In this document: piece by piece, positions 23,063-32,341 of the stretch
How positions within the stretch are numbered: position 1 is the first letter of the stretch
Layout of the letters: every line of letters begins with the position of its first letter
Assembly (NCBI RefSeq): GCF_008692035.1
Contig: NZ_VTFG01000001.1
Location: 2,480,001-2,544,000, forward strand
Direction: 5' to 3'
Length of the DNA stretch: 64,000 nucleotides
DNA from: Pseudomonas marginalis
GTDB lineage: Bacteria > Pseudomonadota > Gammaproteobacteria > Pseudomonadales > Pseudomonadaceae
Notes under the pieces: model-generated
Database searches by the model: none
Seen by the model: the letters and a program-made list of their open reading frames with translations, nothing else
What the model was told of the DNA's origin: nothing
Made by a program: the position numbers and the translations under genes

Positions 23063-24043
23063 TTACTGAGCGGTAGCTTCAACCGACGCTTCTACGCGAC
23101 GGTTAACAGCACGACCAGCTTCAGTTGCGTTGTCAGCAACTGGGCGGGATTCGCCGTAACCTACCGCGGTGATGCGGCTAGGCTGAACGCCATCTTTAAC
23201 CAGGACTTGCTTAACAGCGTCAGCACGACGCTGGGACAGCTTCTGGTTGTAGGCGTCTGGACCTACGGAGTCAGTGTGACCAGCAACTTCTACGTTGGTA
23301 GCTGGGTACTGAGCCATGAAGTCGGCCAGGTTTTTCACGTCGCCGTAGCTGTTAGGCTTAACAACGGCCTTGTCGAAGTCGAACTTAACGTCCAGCTCAA
23401 CACGAACAACCTGGGCAACTGGAGCTTCTGGCTCTGGAGTTGGCTCTGGAGCTGGTGCTGGGGTAGGAGCTGGAGCAGCTGCGCCAGCGTTACCGCCGAA
23501 GTTCACGCCCAGGCCAACCAGTGCGGAGTAGTCCCACTTGCCGTTGTCCAGACCGTAGTCAGCTTCAACACCGGCACGAGCGTACAGGTTGTTGGTGAAG
23601 TAGTACTTCACGCCGGTACCAACGGTAGCGAAGGTAGTCTGGTCGCGACCGCTGTGGCCGTCAGCCTGGACGTTGGTACGGCTCTGGTGACCGAAGCCGC
23701 CTTCTACGTATGGACGCAGGCTGTCTACGCCAGCTTGACCGAAGTGATACTGGGCAACCAGGCTGCCGGTATCGCCTTTGATCTTCTGGTTACCAGTACC
23801 GTCGTTCGAACGGGTGTGGTTGGTCTTGTCGTAGGACAGGTTCAAGGACAGGTCGTCGGTCAGGAAGTAACCGATGCGAGCGCCAGGATTGAAGCCGTCT
23901 TCGATGTGCTTGACGCTATCGTTGTACTGCTTCTTGTAGAACAGCTCGCCTTCAACTGCGCCTTGGCCTTGTGCCAGAACGCCGAAAGAAGTAGCGGCAA
24001 TAAGAGAACCAATGGCCAAGCCCAAGGTGTTTTTCAGTTTCAT
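23063..24043 (-). CDS. oprF: Major outer membrane porin OprF
   Basis: This 326-residue OmpA-family porin links outer membrane and peptidoglycan and forms a non-specific channel. It has a signal peptide (about 1-24, cleaved after VLA), an eight-strand beta-barrel (about 25-175), a Pro-Ala-Glu-rich linker (about 185-205; PAPTPAPAPEPTPEPEAP) and a C-terminal OmpA peptidoglycan-binding domain with VEVAGHTDSVGPDAYNQKLS and YGESRPVADN. The codon use is strongly biased, as expected for a very abundant protein. sigX lies directly upstream, and SigX is known to drive oprF in Pseudomonas. Confidence 0.97.
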   Translation of the reverse strand: MKLKNTLGLAIGSLIAATSFGVLAQGQGAVEGELFYKKQYNDSVKHIEDGFNPGARIGYFLTDDLSLNLSYDKTNHTRSNDGTGNQKIKGDTGSLVAQYHFGQAGVDSLRPYVEGGFGHQSRTNVQADGHSGRDQTTFATVGTGVKYYFTNNLYARAGVEADYGLDNGKWDYSALVGLGVNFGGNAGAAAPAPTPAPAPEPTPEPEAPVAQVVRVELDVKFDFDKAVVKPNSYGDVKNLADFMAQYPATNVEVAGHTDSVGPDAYNQKLSQRRADAVKQVLVKDGVQPSRITAVGYGESRPVADNATEAGRAVNRRVEASVEATAQ

Positions 24044-24150
24044 CCGTTAAATCCCCATCTGGTGATTGTAAAGCAGTCCCACAAACCGGGGGACAACTCG
24101 GCGACAAGTCTAACAGAACTTGCCTACACGTAAGAGATATTTGCCACGCA

Positions 24151-24741
24151 CTAAGTTTCAGTCTCGCCCGCAAATTTCTCACGTAATTTATCTAGAGCAC
24201 GCTTGTAACGCATTTTTGTAGCACTCAAACCCATGTGCATGATGTCAGCGATTTCCTGGAACTCCAGCTCTGCGACAAATCGTAGCACCAGAATTTCCCG
24301 GTCAATCGGGTTCACATACACCAGCCAGCGATCGAGTCCGCCCTTTTCCTCGGGTGCCGGCGCCTTTTCTTCAGACGCCTCCTCAAGGGGGTCCAGACTC
24401 AAGGCGTCCATCAAGCGACGCTTTCGCCGTTCCTTCCGATACTGCGTGATGCACTCGTTGTAGGTGATGCTGTACAGCCACGTCTTGAACTTCGATTTGC
24501 CCTCGAAGTTCTTCAGGCCGTACAGCACCTTGAGCATCACTTCCTGACAGACATCATCCGCATCTCTATCGTTCCCTAAATACCTTGAACAAACGTTGAA
24601 CAGAGTGCGTTGATATCTGCGCATCAATTCTTCATACGCGCGAGTTACGTGAAACAGCTCCGTGTGCGAGCGCGCGACCAACTCCTCATCAGAGAGCTCA
24701 CGGGGGTCATAGCGCGTGGACAGCGTTTGGGCTTTATTCAA
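24151..24741 (-). CDS. sigX: ECF sigma factor SigX
   Basis: This 196-residue sigma factor responds to envelope stress and controls oprF and fatty-acid synthesis genes. Region 2 (about 35-105) has the DADDVCQEVMLKVLYGL helix and FKTWLYSITYN; region 4 (about 140-190) has LEFQEIADIMHMGLSATKMRYKRALDKLRE. Charged residues lie between them (about 110-135). No anti-sigma gene adjoins it, as in P. aeruginosa. It sits between cmpX and oprF in the conserved order. Confidence 0.95.
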   Translation of the reverse strand: MNKAQTLSTRYDPRELSDEELVARSHTELFHVTRAYEELMRRYQRTLFNVCSRYLGNDRDADDVCQEVMLKVLYGLKNFEGKSKFKTWLYSITYNECITQYRKERRKRRLMDALSLDPLEEASEEKAPAPEEKGGLDRWLVYVNPIDREILVLRFVAELEFQEIADIMHMGLSATKMRYKRALDKLREKFAGETET

Positions 24742-24778
24742 AACAAGTCGTGCCGACAGTCAGGTCAATGTCCGCTAC

Positions 24779-24796
24779 AGCCCGGTCAGCCGGGCT
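24779..24796 (-). other. Hairpin between cmpX and sigX
   Basis: A perfect 7-bp stem, AGCCCGG / CCGGGCT, with loop TCAG lies after the cmpX stop and before sigX. No T run follows in either direction, so it may be a pause, attenuator or mRNA-processing structure rather than a terminator. Confidence 0.4.
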
Positions 24797-24828
24797 TGCG
24801 GCGGCGTACATTAGCAGGGTTTACCGGG

Positions 24829-25653
24829 TTAGCGGCTACTGACCTGCTGCTCGAGGAGAATCCGATTGGACAGCGACACCAGGTCGCCGTCATCGGTCAG
24901 CACCGTCGTCTTGACTGTGCCGATCTCCTCGATTTGCCCTTCGACCTCGCCCACACGCACCTGTTGCCCAACCTGATACAACTCACGCACATAGATTCCC
25001 GCGAGAATCTGGCCGGCAATTTCCCGGCTTCCCAAGCCCATGGCCAGCGCAACGGCCAGACCAACGGTAATCAAAACGATGACGATCACGTGGTTGAGCA
25101 GGTCAGTCTTGACCTCCAACTGGCTGATCGCGACCGAAATACTGATGATGATCACCAACCCCTGGGCGATGCGCCCCAGGCCAGCGGCATAATCCAACCC
25201 CACCCCTTCAGCGGCGCCGCGCACCAGCCCATTGGCCAGTTGAGCAAGCAAAACGCCTACGAGAAGCACCAGCGCGCCGCCGAAAACCTTCGGTAAATAC
25301 AGCGCCAGCATGTCGAGCGTAGCTGAAACTCGCTCAAGTCCAAGGGATTGCGCCGCAGAAACCAGAAAAATCAGCAAAACAAACCAATAGACGATCTTGC
25401 CGATCAACGTGGAGATCGGCACCTGCAACCCGGCGCGGCCCAGCAGCTTGGTCAGGCCGGTGCCGGCCATCAGGCGGTCAAGGCCCAGTTTCGCGAGCAA
25501 TTTGGACAGCAGGGTGTCGAGCAGCTTGGCCACGACAAAGCCCAGCAACACCAGGACCAGGGCACCAAACAGGTTGGGGATGAAATTCGCCACCTTGGTC
25601 CACAATGCGGTCATCGCGGTGACCAGGCTCTGGGTCCAGAGATCAAGTTCCAT
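24829..25653 (-). CDS. cmpX: CmpX, MscS-like small mechanosensitive channel family membrane protein
   Basis: This 274-residue inner-membrane protein has about five hydrophobic helices in residues 15-210 and a short MscS-type beta domain near the C-terminus (YQVGQQVRVGEVEGQIEEIG). P. aeruginosa CmpX is linked to membrane stiffness and SigX activation. ATG 25653 is used, with an AAGG upstream; it starts 2 bp after the cfrX stop. The helices carry the repeated LLAKLGLDRLMAGTGLTKLL pattern typical of the conserved TM-helix repeats of this family. Confidence 0.9.
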   Translation of the reverse strand: MELDLWTQSLVTAMTALWTKVANFIPNLFGALVLVLLGFVVAKLLDTLLSKLLAKLGLDRLMAGTGLTKLLGRAGLQVPISTLIGKIVYWFVLLIFLVSAAQSLGLERVSATLDMLALYLPKVFGGALVLLVGVLLAQLANGLVRGAAEGVGLDYAAGLGRIAQGLVIIISISVAISQLEVKTDLLNHVIVIVLITVGLAVALAMGLGSREIAGQILAGIYVRELYQVGQQVRVGEVEGQIEEIGTVKTTVLTDDGDLVSLSNRILLEQQVSSR

Positions 25654-25655
25654 AT

Positions 25656-25901
25656 TCAATCAGCCTTATCAGCAGTGCGAGCAAGAGGTTTACGACGGGA
25701 AACCGGAGACACGTGGGCCGAACCGTTGTTCAGGGCCATCATCAACGCCGGCATCCAGCGGCCGAGCAGACCGAACAGGTCACCCGCGCCCACCTGACGG
25801 TTAGCGGTTTTCAATACGCGGCCCAGGCAGGCATCGTCGTCACGGTTGGACGGCGAGGCATTGAGCATGTCACGCAAAGACTGTTCGAACGGATCGTGCA
25901 T
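25656..25901 (-). CDS. cfrX: CfrX, small protein of the cmaX-cfrX-cmpX-sigX locus
   Basis: This 81-residue protein of unknown function is conserved in Pseudomonas between cmaX and cmpX. It starts MHDPFEQSLRDMLNASPS and has a hydrophobic stretch, LLGRWMPALMMALNNG (about residues 41-56), that may contact the membrane. GAGAGG lies before the ATG. Assignment rests on locus order as well as sequence. Confidence 0.85.
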   Translation of the reverse strand: MHDPFEQSLRDMLNASPSNRDDDACLGRVLKTANRQVGAGDLFGLLGRWMPALMMALNNGSAHVSPVSRRKPLARTADKAD

Positions 25902-25987
25902 AAAGACCTCTCGCAAGTGTTTTAAAAGACGAGGGTAAAATTCCTGGGGTCACATAGGCCCCTTCCTACGTTCAGGTCATATTCAGC

Positions 25988-26983
25988 TCAAACCCAGCGC
26001 AATCGTCGAAACAGCCACCATTGTCCGAGTGCCACCGAGACCATCAACAGGCATGCAATCACGAATCCGTAGGGGCTGGCAGAGAACGGTATGCCCCCCA
26101 CATTTATACCCAGCAAACCGGTCAGGAAACTCATCGGCAGGAAGATTCCCGTGATGATCCCGAAGCGGTACATGGTGCGGTTCATGCGTACGCTCAAGCG
26201 TCGGTCTTCGGCCTCAAGCACAAGCCCCACGCGCTCCCGGGTCAATTCGAGTTCTTCCAGGTAGCGGGTCAGGCTGTTGTTCAATTCGTTCCAATAGTCG
26301 GCATCGTCGTCACAGAACCACGGCAATTTTATCCGCGTGAGCTGGGCAAAAATATCCCGCTGCGGCGACAGGAAACGCTTTAGCCCGGCCGCTCGGCGAC
26401 GGATCTGCAAAACACTGCCATGTTCAGGTGTATACCGTTCGTCGGTATCGAGTTTTTCTTCCTCCGCATCGACGATTTCCGACAAATCCGTGACCAGATC
26501 CTGGACCTTGTTGGTCAGGTACTGCGCCATATAAAGGATGAGCTCCGAAGCGGTTTTCGGCCCCTTGCCATCCGCCAACTGCACCAGCAGTTCATCGGTG
26601 GCGCGCAACGGGCGCAGACGCAGGGAGATCACACGGCTGGCGGCAGCGAAGATACGTACCGAGACCATGTCTTCCGGCTCGGCCCCCGGGTTGAGGTTGA
26701 CCCCGCGCAGGAACAGCAGCAACTCGGCATCCGGCAGCGGCAACAGGCGTGGGCGGGTGTTCTCCTCCAGCAGCAGGTCACAGGCGAATTCGCTCAAGCC
26801 ACTGGATTTGCGCAGCCAGGTCTGGGTCTGGGGATGGCTGCGATCCCAGTGCAGCCACAGGCTTTCCTGGGGCTGCAGTTGCAAGTCGTCGAGCTCAGTC
26901 CGGGCAATCGAACGCGCACCGCCTTTACCGTCCAGCACCAGGGCATGCACCAGCCCCCACTGCGCGTTTTCTTCCTCGAACAT
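25988..26983 (-). CDS. cmaX: CmaX, CorA/ZntB-like metal transporter family protein
   Basis: This is a 331-residue CorA-superfamily protein with a long cytoplasmic N-terminal funnel and two C-terminal transmembrane helices (about 272-292 and 305-325). The pore signature, normally GMN, is GIN here (LLGINVGGIPF), as in ZntB-type members, so magnesium may not be the substrate. ATG 26983 follows AGGGG; a GTG six bases upstream is possible. First gene of the cmaX-cfrX-cmpX(-sigX-oprF) series. Confidence 0.9.
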   Translation of the reverse strand: MFEEENAQWGLVHALVLDGKGGARSIARTELDDLQLQPQESLWLHWDRSHPQTQTWLRKSSGLSEFACDLLLEENTRPRLLPLPDAELLLFLRGVNLNPGAEPEDMVSVRIFAAASRVISLRLRPLRATDELLVQLADGKGPKTASELILYMAQYLTNKVQDLVTDLSEIVDAEEEKLDTDERYTPEHGSVLQIRRRAAGLKRFLSPQRDIFAQLTRIKLPWFCDDDADYWNELNNSLTRYLEELELTRERVGLVLEAEDRRLSVRMNRTMYRFGIITGIFLPMSFLTGLLGINVGGIPFSASPYGFVIACLLMVSVALGQWWLFRRLRWV

Positions 26984-27008
26984 CCTCACCCCTGTCGGTT
27001 ATTGCGGT

Positions 27009-27500
27009 TTATTCAGGCATCTGCAGCGGGCTTGGCGAGACGATCACGCCATTATTGTCGGCGTAGATGTACTCACCCGGGCGGAACGTCACACCCGCGA
27101 ATGTCACCACGACGTTCAGGTCGCCGATCCCGCGCTTATCGGTTTTCATCGGATGACTGGCCAGCGCCTGTACCCCAAGGTCGGTCTGGGCGATCACATC
27201 GACGTCACGGATGCAGCCATAGATCACCAACCCTTCCCAACCGTTTTTCGCGGCTTTCTCGGCGATCATGTCGCCCAGCAACGCGCGCCGCAGGGAACCA
27301 CCACCGTCGACCACCAGCACCTTGCCGGCGCCCGGCTGGTCGGCCTGCTCCTTGACGAGGGAGTTATCTTCGAAACATTTGATGGTGACAATCTCGCCGC
27401 CGAAGGAATCTCGGCCACCGAAGTTGCTGAACATCGGCTCGACTACCTGCACCAGGTCCGGGTAGGCGTCGCACAGGTCGGGGGTCACGTAATGGTTCAT
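27009..27500 (-). CDS. rraA: RraA-family protein (putative RNase E inhibitor / HMG aldolase fold)
   Basis: This 163-residue protein aligns with Rra[18 protein letters not shown] at the start, [17 protein letters not shown] and GCIRDVDVI in the core. E. coli RraA binds RNase E; related proteins are hydroxymethylglutarate/oxaloacetate aldolases that use the same G-x20-RD motif, which is present here, so enzymatic activity is possible. ATG 27500 gives the standard N-terminus. It lies just upstream of cmaX in the conserved order. Confidence 0.87.
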   Translation of the reverse strand: MNHYVTPDLCDAYPDLVQVVEPMFSNFGGRDSFGGEIVTIKCFEDNSLVKEQADQPGAGKVLVVDGGGSLRRALLGDMIAEKAAKNGWEGLVIYGCIRDVDVIAQTDLGVQALASHPMKTDKRGIGDLNVVVTFAGVTFRPGEYIYADNNGVIVSPSPLQMPE

Positions 27501-27688
27501 TGAAAAATTCCTTTCCGCCAAAGAAGTGTCTTTCGAAAGAAGCACCAGCCGGAGCCGGTGCGCAACATCCCATCCGCTTCGTCGTAACGCAATAACCACT
27601 GCGCGACTGAATATGACCAGAAGCGTTTAACGCGTCATATATTAGCCGCAACCACACACGAGCGAAACGCCCTTGGCAGAGCCCTGGG

Positions 27689-28678
27689 TCAAACTACGAC
27701 CAATGCCTCGGGCTTGGCAGCCAATAAAGGTGCCAGCGGGTCGTTCAACCATTGCTCAACCAGCGGCCAGACCTCGGCCTGGGCGGCCTTGCTGACGAGC
27801 ATTTCCACATGCCCGAAATCACCGCTGAACCCTTGCTGGCGCCCCAGGCACAGGTACTGACGGTGCTCGGAGCCGATCTGCTCGAACAGCTTACGGCACG
27901 CCCAGTCCGGATCCTGCCGATCGCCCGCCGCGCTGACGGCCAACAGCGGCACATCGACGTCCGCCAGGCCTTTCCACCAATCGCGCTTACCTTCGCCAAA
28001 GCGACCGAACAGGCCATTCCAGCGCATGGCTTCGATCAGCACGCCCGCCGGTTCGTCCTCCGGGCCCCGCTTGAGCCGCGAGCCGGACACTGCGCCGAAA
28101 CGCTTCAACAGCAGACGGCCGGTCCACTCCACCGGGGGAAGTTTCAAGGGCCAGTGGCTGCGACTGACCTGACAGCCAAACAGCGCCACCGAGGCCACTG
28201 CCGGCGCCCCCAGGTGCTGCCCACCCAGGGCCGCCGCCAGGGTTGTAGCGCCGAGAGAATGACCCATCCAATGGGGAATCTGCGCACTTTGCTCACGCAC
28301 AAAGGCGCCAATGGCCGGCAGATCGTAACGCGCGTAGTCGGCGACGCGGTTGCGGGCGTAGCCCTGGTTGCGCCGGGACAGCCCATGACCGCGCATTTCC
28401 GGGATCCACACATCGAACCCCTGGCGGGCCAGGTAGGCGCCCAGGCCGATCCCCTTGGGCGAATACCAGAAACGCCGGTTGGAAAAACTGCCGTGCAACA
28501 AAATAACCGGGATGCCCCGGTTTTCCGGGACATCGGCCAGGCCCAAACGGGTCACCGCCAGCTCGACGGTACCGTCGGGGCTGTTACCGGGCTTGAGGCG
28601 ATACACGTCTTCACTCAGGTCGCCACGACGCTCAGCGCTGATCAGGGCGACAGGAAACAGGTTGCTGCTGCTTTGCAT
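27689..28678 (-). CDS. Alpha/beta-fold hydrolase
   Basis: This 329-residue hydrolase has an oxyanion segment VILLHGSFSNRRFWYSPKG (about residues 55-75) and the nucleophile elbow GHSLG (Ser at about 145), followed late by a HVEM segment supplying the catalytic His. The substrate is unknown; homologues between rraA and ppsA in P. aeruginosa are annotated as esterases or lipases. There is no signal peptide. ATG 28678 (MQSSSNLFP) is preferred over upstream codons. Confidence 0.85.
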   Translation of the reverse strand: MQSSSNLFPVALISAERRGDLSEDVYRLKPGNSPDGTVELAVTRLGLADVPENRGIPVILLHGSFSNRRFWYSPKGIGLGAYLARQGFDVWIPEMRGHGLSRRNQGYARNRVADYARYDLPAIGAFVREQSAQIPHWMGHSLGATTLAAALGGQHLGAPAVASVALFGCQVSRSHWPLKLPPVEWTGRLLLKRFGAVSGSRLKRGPEDEPAGVLIEAMRWNGLFGRFGEGKRDWWKGLADVDVPLLAVSAAGDRQDPDWACRKLFEQIGSEHRQYLCLGRQQGFSGDFGHVEMLVSKAAQAEVWPLVEQWLNDPLAPLLAAKPEALVVV

Positions 28679-28738
28679 AATGCTCTTGCACAAAAAAGGG
28701 CGACGTCCGCAAGGATTCCGCCCTGTACAGATAAGAAT

Positions 28739-28764
28739 GCCGGTCACCCTGACGGGGGACCGGC
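28739..28764. other. Inverted repeat downstream of ppsA
   Basis: GCCGGTC and GACCGGC form a 7-bp stem with a 12-base loop between ppsA and the hydrolase gene, both leftward. The T run lies on the wrong side for leftward termination, so it may reduce read-through only weakly or protect the 3' end of the message. Confidence 0.35.
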
Positions 28765-28782
28765 ACTTTTGACATGGCGACC

Positions 28783-31158
28783 TCAGGCGGACGCTTGGCC
28801 TTCCGCCAGGAAGAACCAGGTTTCCAGCACGGAGTCAGGGTTCAGCGAGACGCTTTCGATACCCTGCTCCATCAGCCATTTGGCCAGGTCTGGGTGATCG
28901 GAAGGGCCCTGGCCGCAGATACCGATGTACTTGCCGGCCTTGTTGCACGCCTGGATGGCGTTGGCCAGCAGCTTCTTGACCGCAGGGTTACGCTCGTCGA
29001 ACAGGTGGGCGATGATCCCGGAATCGCGGTCCAGGCCCAGGGTGAGCTGGGTCAGGTCGTTGGAACCGATGGAGAAGCCGTCGAAGAACTCCAGGAACTC
29101 TTCGGCGAGGATGGCGTTGGACGGCAGTTCGCACATCATGATCACGCGCAGGCCATTTTCGCCGCGGGACAGGCCGTTTTCGGCCAGCAGGTCGACGACC
29201 TGGCTCGCTTCGCCCAGGGTACGGACGAACGGCACCATGATCTCGACGTTGGTCAGGCCCATCTCGTTGCGCACACGCTTGAGGGCGCGGCACTCAAGCT
29301 CGAAGCAGTCACGGAACGCTTCGCTGATGTAACGCGAGGCGCCACGGAAGCCCAGCATCGGGTTCTCTTCTTCCGGCTCATAGAGCTTGCCGCCGATCAG
29401 GTTGGCGTATTCGTTGGACTTGAAGTCCGACAGGCGCACGATGACCTTTTTCGGGTAGAACGCCGCCGCCAGGGTGCTGATGCCTTCCACCAGCTTCTCG
29501 ACGTAGAAGCCCACCGGGTCGTCGTAGCCGGCGATGCGCTTGTCCACGCTTTCCTTGATGTCCAGCGGCAGGCCGTCGTAGTTCAACAGGGCCTTGGGGT
29601 GCACACCGATCATGCGGTTGATGATGAACTCCAGGCGGGCCAGGCCCACACCGGCGTTCGGCAACTGCGCGAAGTCGAAGGCACGGTCCGGGTTGCCGAC
29701 GTTCATCATGATCTTGAACGGCAGGTCGGGCATGGCGTCGATGGAGTTTTGCTTGATGTCGAAGCCCAGCTCGCCTTCAAAGATGAAGCCGGTGTCGCCT
29801 TCGGCACAGGACACGGTCACGCCCTGGCCGTCCTTGAGCAGTTGGGTGGCGTTGCCGCAACCGACCACTGCCGGGATCCCCAGTTCGCGCGCGATGATCG
29901 CCGCATGGCAGGTACGCCCGCCACGGTTGGTCACGATAGCGCTGGCACGCTTCATCACCGGTTCCCAGTCCGGGTCGGTCATGTCGGAAACCAATACGTC
30001 GCCAGGCTGGACTTTGTCCATCTCGGACACGTCCTTGATGATCCGCACCTTGCCGGCGCCGATGCGCTGGCCGATGGCACGGCCTTCCACCAGCACGGTG
30101 CCGGTTTCTTTCAGCAGGTAGCGTTCCATGACGTTGGCCGAGGTACGGCTCTTCACGGTTTCCGGGCGGGCCTGCACGATGTACAGCTTGCCGTCGTCAC
30201 CGTCCTTGGCCCATTCGATGTCCATCGGGCACTGGTAGTGCTTTTCGATGATCATCGCTTGCTTGGCCAACTCGCTGACTTCCGCGTCGCTCAGGCAGAA
30301 GCGCGCGCGCTCGGCCTTGTCGACGTCCACGGTTTTCACCGAACGACCGGCCTTGGCCTCGTCGCCGTAGATCATCTTGATGGCCTTGCTGCCCAGGTTG
30401 CGGCGCAGGATGGCCGGGCGGCCGGCTTCAAGGGTGTGCTTGTGCACGTAGAATTCGTCGGGGTTGACCGCGCCTTGTACAACGGTTTCGCCCAGGCCGT
30501 AGGCGCCGGTGATAAACACCACGTCACGGAAGCCCGACTCGGTGTCGAGGGTGAACATCACGCCGGCGGTGCCGGTTTCCGAACGCACCATGCGCTGCAC
30601 GCCAGCGGACAGGGCCACCAGCTTGTGGTCGAAACCCTGGTGTACACGGTAGGAAATGGCACGGTCGTTGAACAGCGAGGCAAACACTTCCTTGGCGGCA
30701 CGGATCACGTTTTCCACGCCGCGGATGTTAAGGAAGGTCTCTTGCTGGCCGGCGAAGGAGGCGTCGGGCAGGTCTTCGGCGGTGGCCGAGGAGCGCACGG
30801 CGACGGCCATGTCCGGGTTGCCGGCCGACAGGGTGGCGAAGGCGGTGCGGATTTCTTCGTTGAGCTTCTCGGGGAACTCGGCTTCCATGATCCATTGGCG
30901 GATCTGGGCACCGGTTTTGGCCAGGGCGTTGACGTCATCGACGTCCAGGGCATCCAGCGCGGCGTGGATCTGAGCGTTGAGGCCGCTCAGTTCGAGGAAA
31001 TCGCGGTAGGCCTGGGCCGTGGTGGCGAAACCACCCGGCACCGACACACCTGCGCCTGCAAGATTACTGATCATCTCGCCGAGGGATGCGTTCTTGCCCC
31101 CTACGTGCTCTACATCATGGACGCCGAGCTTATCGAGGGAAACTACGTACTCTACCAA
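28783..31158 (-). CDS. ppsA: Phosphoenolpyruvate synthase
   Basis: This 791-residue gluconeogenic enzyme converts pyruvate and ATP to PEP, AMP and phosphate. It has an N-terminal ATP-grasp domain ([21 protein letters not shown]), the central swivelling phosphohistidine domain with [15 protein letters not shown] (His about 420) and a C-terminal PEP/pyruvate TIM-barrel domain with MCELPSNAI and [17 protein letters not shown]. Length and order are standard. It is divergent from ppsR, which encodes its regulatory kinase/phosphorylase. Confidence 0.97.
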   Translation of the reverse strand: MVEYVVSLDKLGVHDVEHVGGKNASLGEMISNLAGAGVSVPGGFATTAQAYRDFLELSGLNAQIHAALDALDVDDVNALAKTGAQIRQWIMEAEFPEKLNEEIRTAFATLSAGNPDMAVAVRSSATAEDLPDASFAGQQETFLNIRGVENVIRAAKEVFASLFNDRAISYRVHQGFDHKLVALSAGVQRMVRSETGTAGVMFTLDTESGFRDVVFITGAYGLGETVVQGAVNPDEFYVHKHTLEAGRPAILRRNLGSKAIKMIYGDEAKAGRSVKTVDVDKAERARFCLSDAEVSELAKQAMIIEKHYQCPMDIEWAKDGDDGKLYIVQARPETVKSRTSANVMERYLLKETGTVLVEGRAIGQRIGAGKVRIIKDVSEMDKVQPGDVLVSDMTDPDWEPVMKRASAIVTNRGGRTCHAAIIARELGIPAVVGCGNATQLLKDGQGVTVSCAEGDTGFIFEGELGFDIKQNSIDAMPDLPFKIMMNVGNPDRAFDFAQLPNAGVGLARLEFIINRMIGVHPKALLNYDGLPLDIKESVDKRIAGYDDPVGFYVEKLVEGISTLAAAFYPKKVIVRLSDFKSNEYANLIGGKLYEPEEENPMLGFRGASRYISEAFRDCFELECRALKRVRNEMGLTNVEIMVPFVRTLGEASQVVDLLAENGLSRGENGLRVIMMCELPSNAILAEEFLEFFDGFSIGSNDLTQLTLGLDRDSGIIAHLFDERNPAVKKLLANAIQACNKAGKYIGICGQGPSDHPDLAKWLMEQGIESVSLNPDSVLETWFFLAEGQASA

Positions 31159-31335
31159 GGTGATCTCTCCACTAACTGTGTTGGAAAAGCTCAGGACGCC
31201 GGCTGCTCGTAGGAGCGATTACCCGCGTTTGTGGCCTGGACCTGGAAAATAAGTGAGAATGCGGCCCACTATGGGACGGCAAAATCGCGCCTATCATATC
31301 CAAGATTCGTCATCAGCTTAAGGCCCAGGGCTCAA

Positions 31336-32154
31336 ATGAAACGATCTGCTTTCTTTATCTCCGACGGCACCGGCATTACCGCCGAAACCCTGGGTCAGAG
31401 CCTGCTCGCGCAGTTCGAAAACAATACCTTCGCCAAATTCACGCGGCCCTATATCGACAGCGTGGATAAAGCGCGGGCCATGGTACAACAAATCAATCTG
31501 GCGGCTGAAAAAGACGGCTTTCGGCCGATCATTTTCGACACCATCGTCAATCAAGACATCCGTGAGATTCTCGCAACGTCGAATGGTTTCATGATCGACA
31601 TTTTCTCGACGTTCCTGGCGCCGCTGGAGCAGGAGTTGAGCGAACACTCCTCCTATTCGGTCGGAAAGTCCCATTCCATTGGGCACAACTCCAATTATAT
31701 GGAGCGTATCGAGGCGGTGAACTTCGCCCTCGACAACGACGACGGCGCCCGCACTCACTACTACGACAAGGCCGATCTGATCCTGGTCGGCGTGTCGCGC
31801 TGCGGCAAAACGCCCACCTGTCTGTACATGGCCATGCAATTCGGCATCCGTGCGGCCAACTACCCGCTGACCGAAGACGACATGGAGCACCTGACGCTGC
31901 CCGCCGCGCTGCGCGCACATTCGCACAAGCTGTTCGGCCTGACCATCGACCCGGACCGTCTCACCGCCATCCGCAACGAGCGCAAGCCCAACAGCCGCTA
32001 CTCCAGCTATGCCCAGTGCGAGTTCGAAGTGCGCGAAGTAGAAAATCTGTTCCGTCGCGAGAACATTGCGCATATCAATTCCACGCATTTTTCGGTGGAA
32101 GAGATTTCGGCGAAGATTCTGGTGGAGAAAGGTGTGGAGCGGCGCTTCAAATAA
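31336..32154 (+). CDS. ppsR: PEP synthase regulatory protein (kinase/pyrophosphorylase, DUF299)
   Basis: This 272-residue bifunctional enzyme switches PEP synthase off by ADP-dependent phosphorylation of a Thr next to the catalytic His and on again by phosphorolysis. The P-loop [10 protein letters not shown] lies at about residues 153-162, and the N-terminus [20 protein letters not shown] is family-typical. ATG 31336 is chosen for this N-terminus. It is divergent from its target, ppsA. Confidence 0.95.
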   Translation: MKRSAFFISDGTGITAETLGQSLLAQFENNTFAKFTRPYIDSVDKARAMVQQINLAAEKDGFRPIIFDTIVNQDIREILATSNGFMIDIFSTFLAPLEQELSEHSSYSVGKSHSIGHNSNYMERIEAVNFALDNDDGARTHYYDKADLILVGVSRCGKTPTCLYMAMQFGIRAANYPLTEDDMEHLTLPAALRAHSHKLFGLTIDPDRLTAIRNERKPNSRYSSYAQCEFEVREVENLFRRENIAHINSTHFSVEEISAKILVEKGVERRFK

Positions 32155-32175
32155 TGCCTTGAGACACTGTTTTAC

Positions 32176-32309
32176 TGTGGCGAGCGGGCTTGCCCCGCGC
32201 TGGGCTGCGCAGCAGCCCTAAACCAGTCACCGAGAACTGGCTGACACACCGCATTTATCTTGATTGGGGCTGCTTCGCAGCCCAACGCGGGGCAAGCCCG
32301 CTCACCACA
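32176..32309. repeat. Long imperfect palindrome of REP type
   Basis: The arms TGTGGCGAGCGGGCTTGCCC and its complement enclose a 134-base element between the convergent ppsR and mocR-type genes. Each arm also carries a GGGCTGC/GCAGCCC stem. The core differs from the TGTGGGAGGGGGCTTG type elsewhere in the window, so it belongs to a second REP family. Confidence 0.8.
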
Positions 32310-32341
32310 ACGAGCCTGCTCACAGCATGGACGTCCACTCG

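Noticed and set aside
28739..28764. Hairpin as strong ppsA terminator
   Set aside because: The T run is on the rightward side, whereas ppsA is transcribed leftward; kept only as an inverted repeat.
28774..31212. Very long open frame antisense to ppsA
   Set aside because: It mirrors ppsA in a GC-rich genome, has repetitive His/Gln/Val-Asp composition and no recognisable domain; ppsA on the other strand is certain.
32176..32309. Inverted repeat considered as insertion-sequence ends
   Set aside because: Only 134 bp with no open frame or target duplication; it fits a REP doublet.
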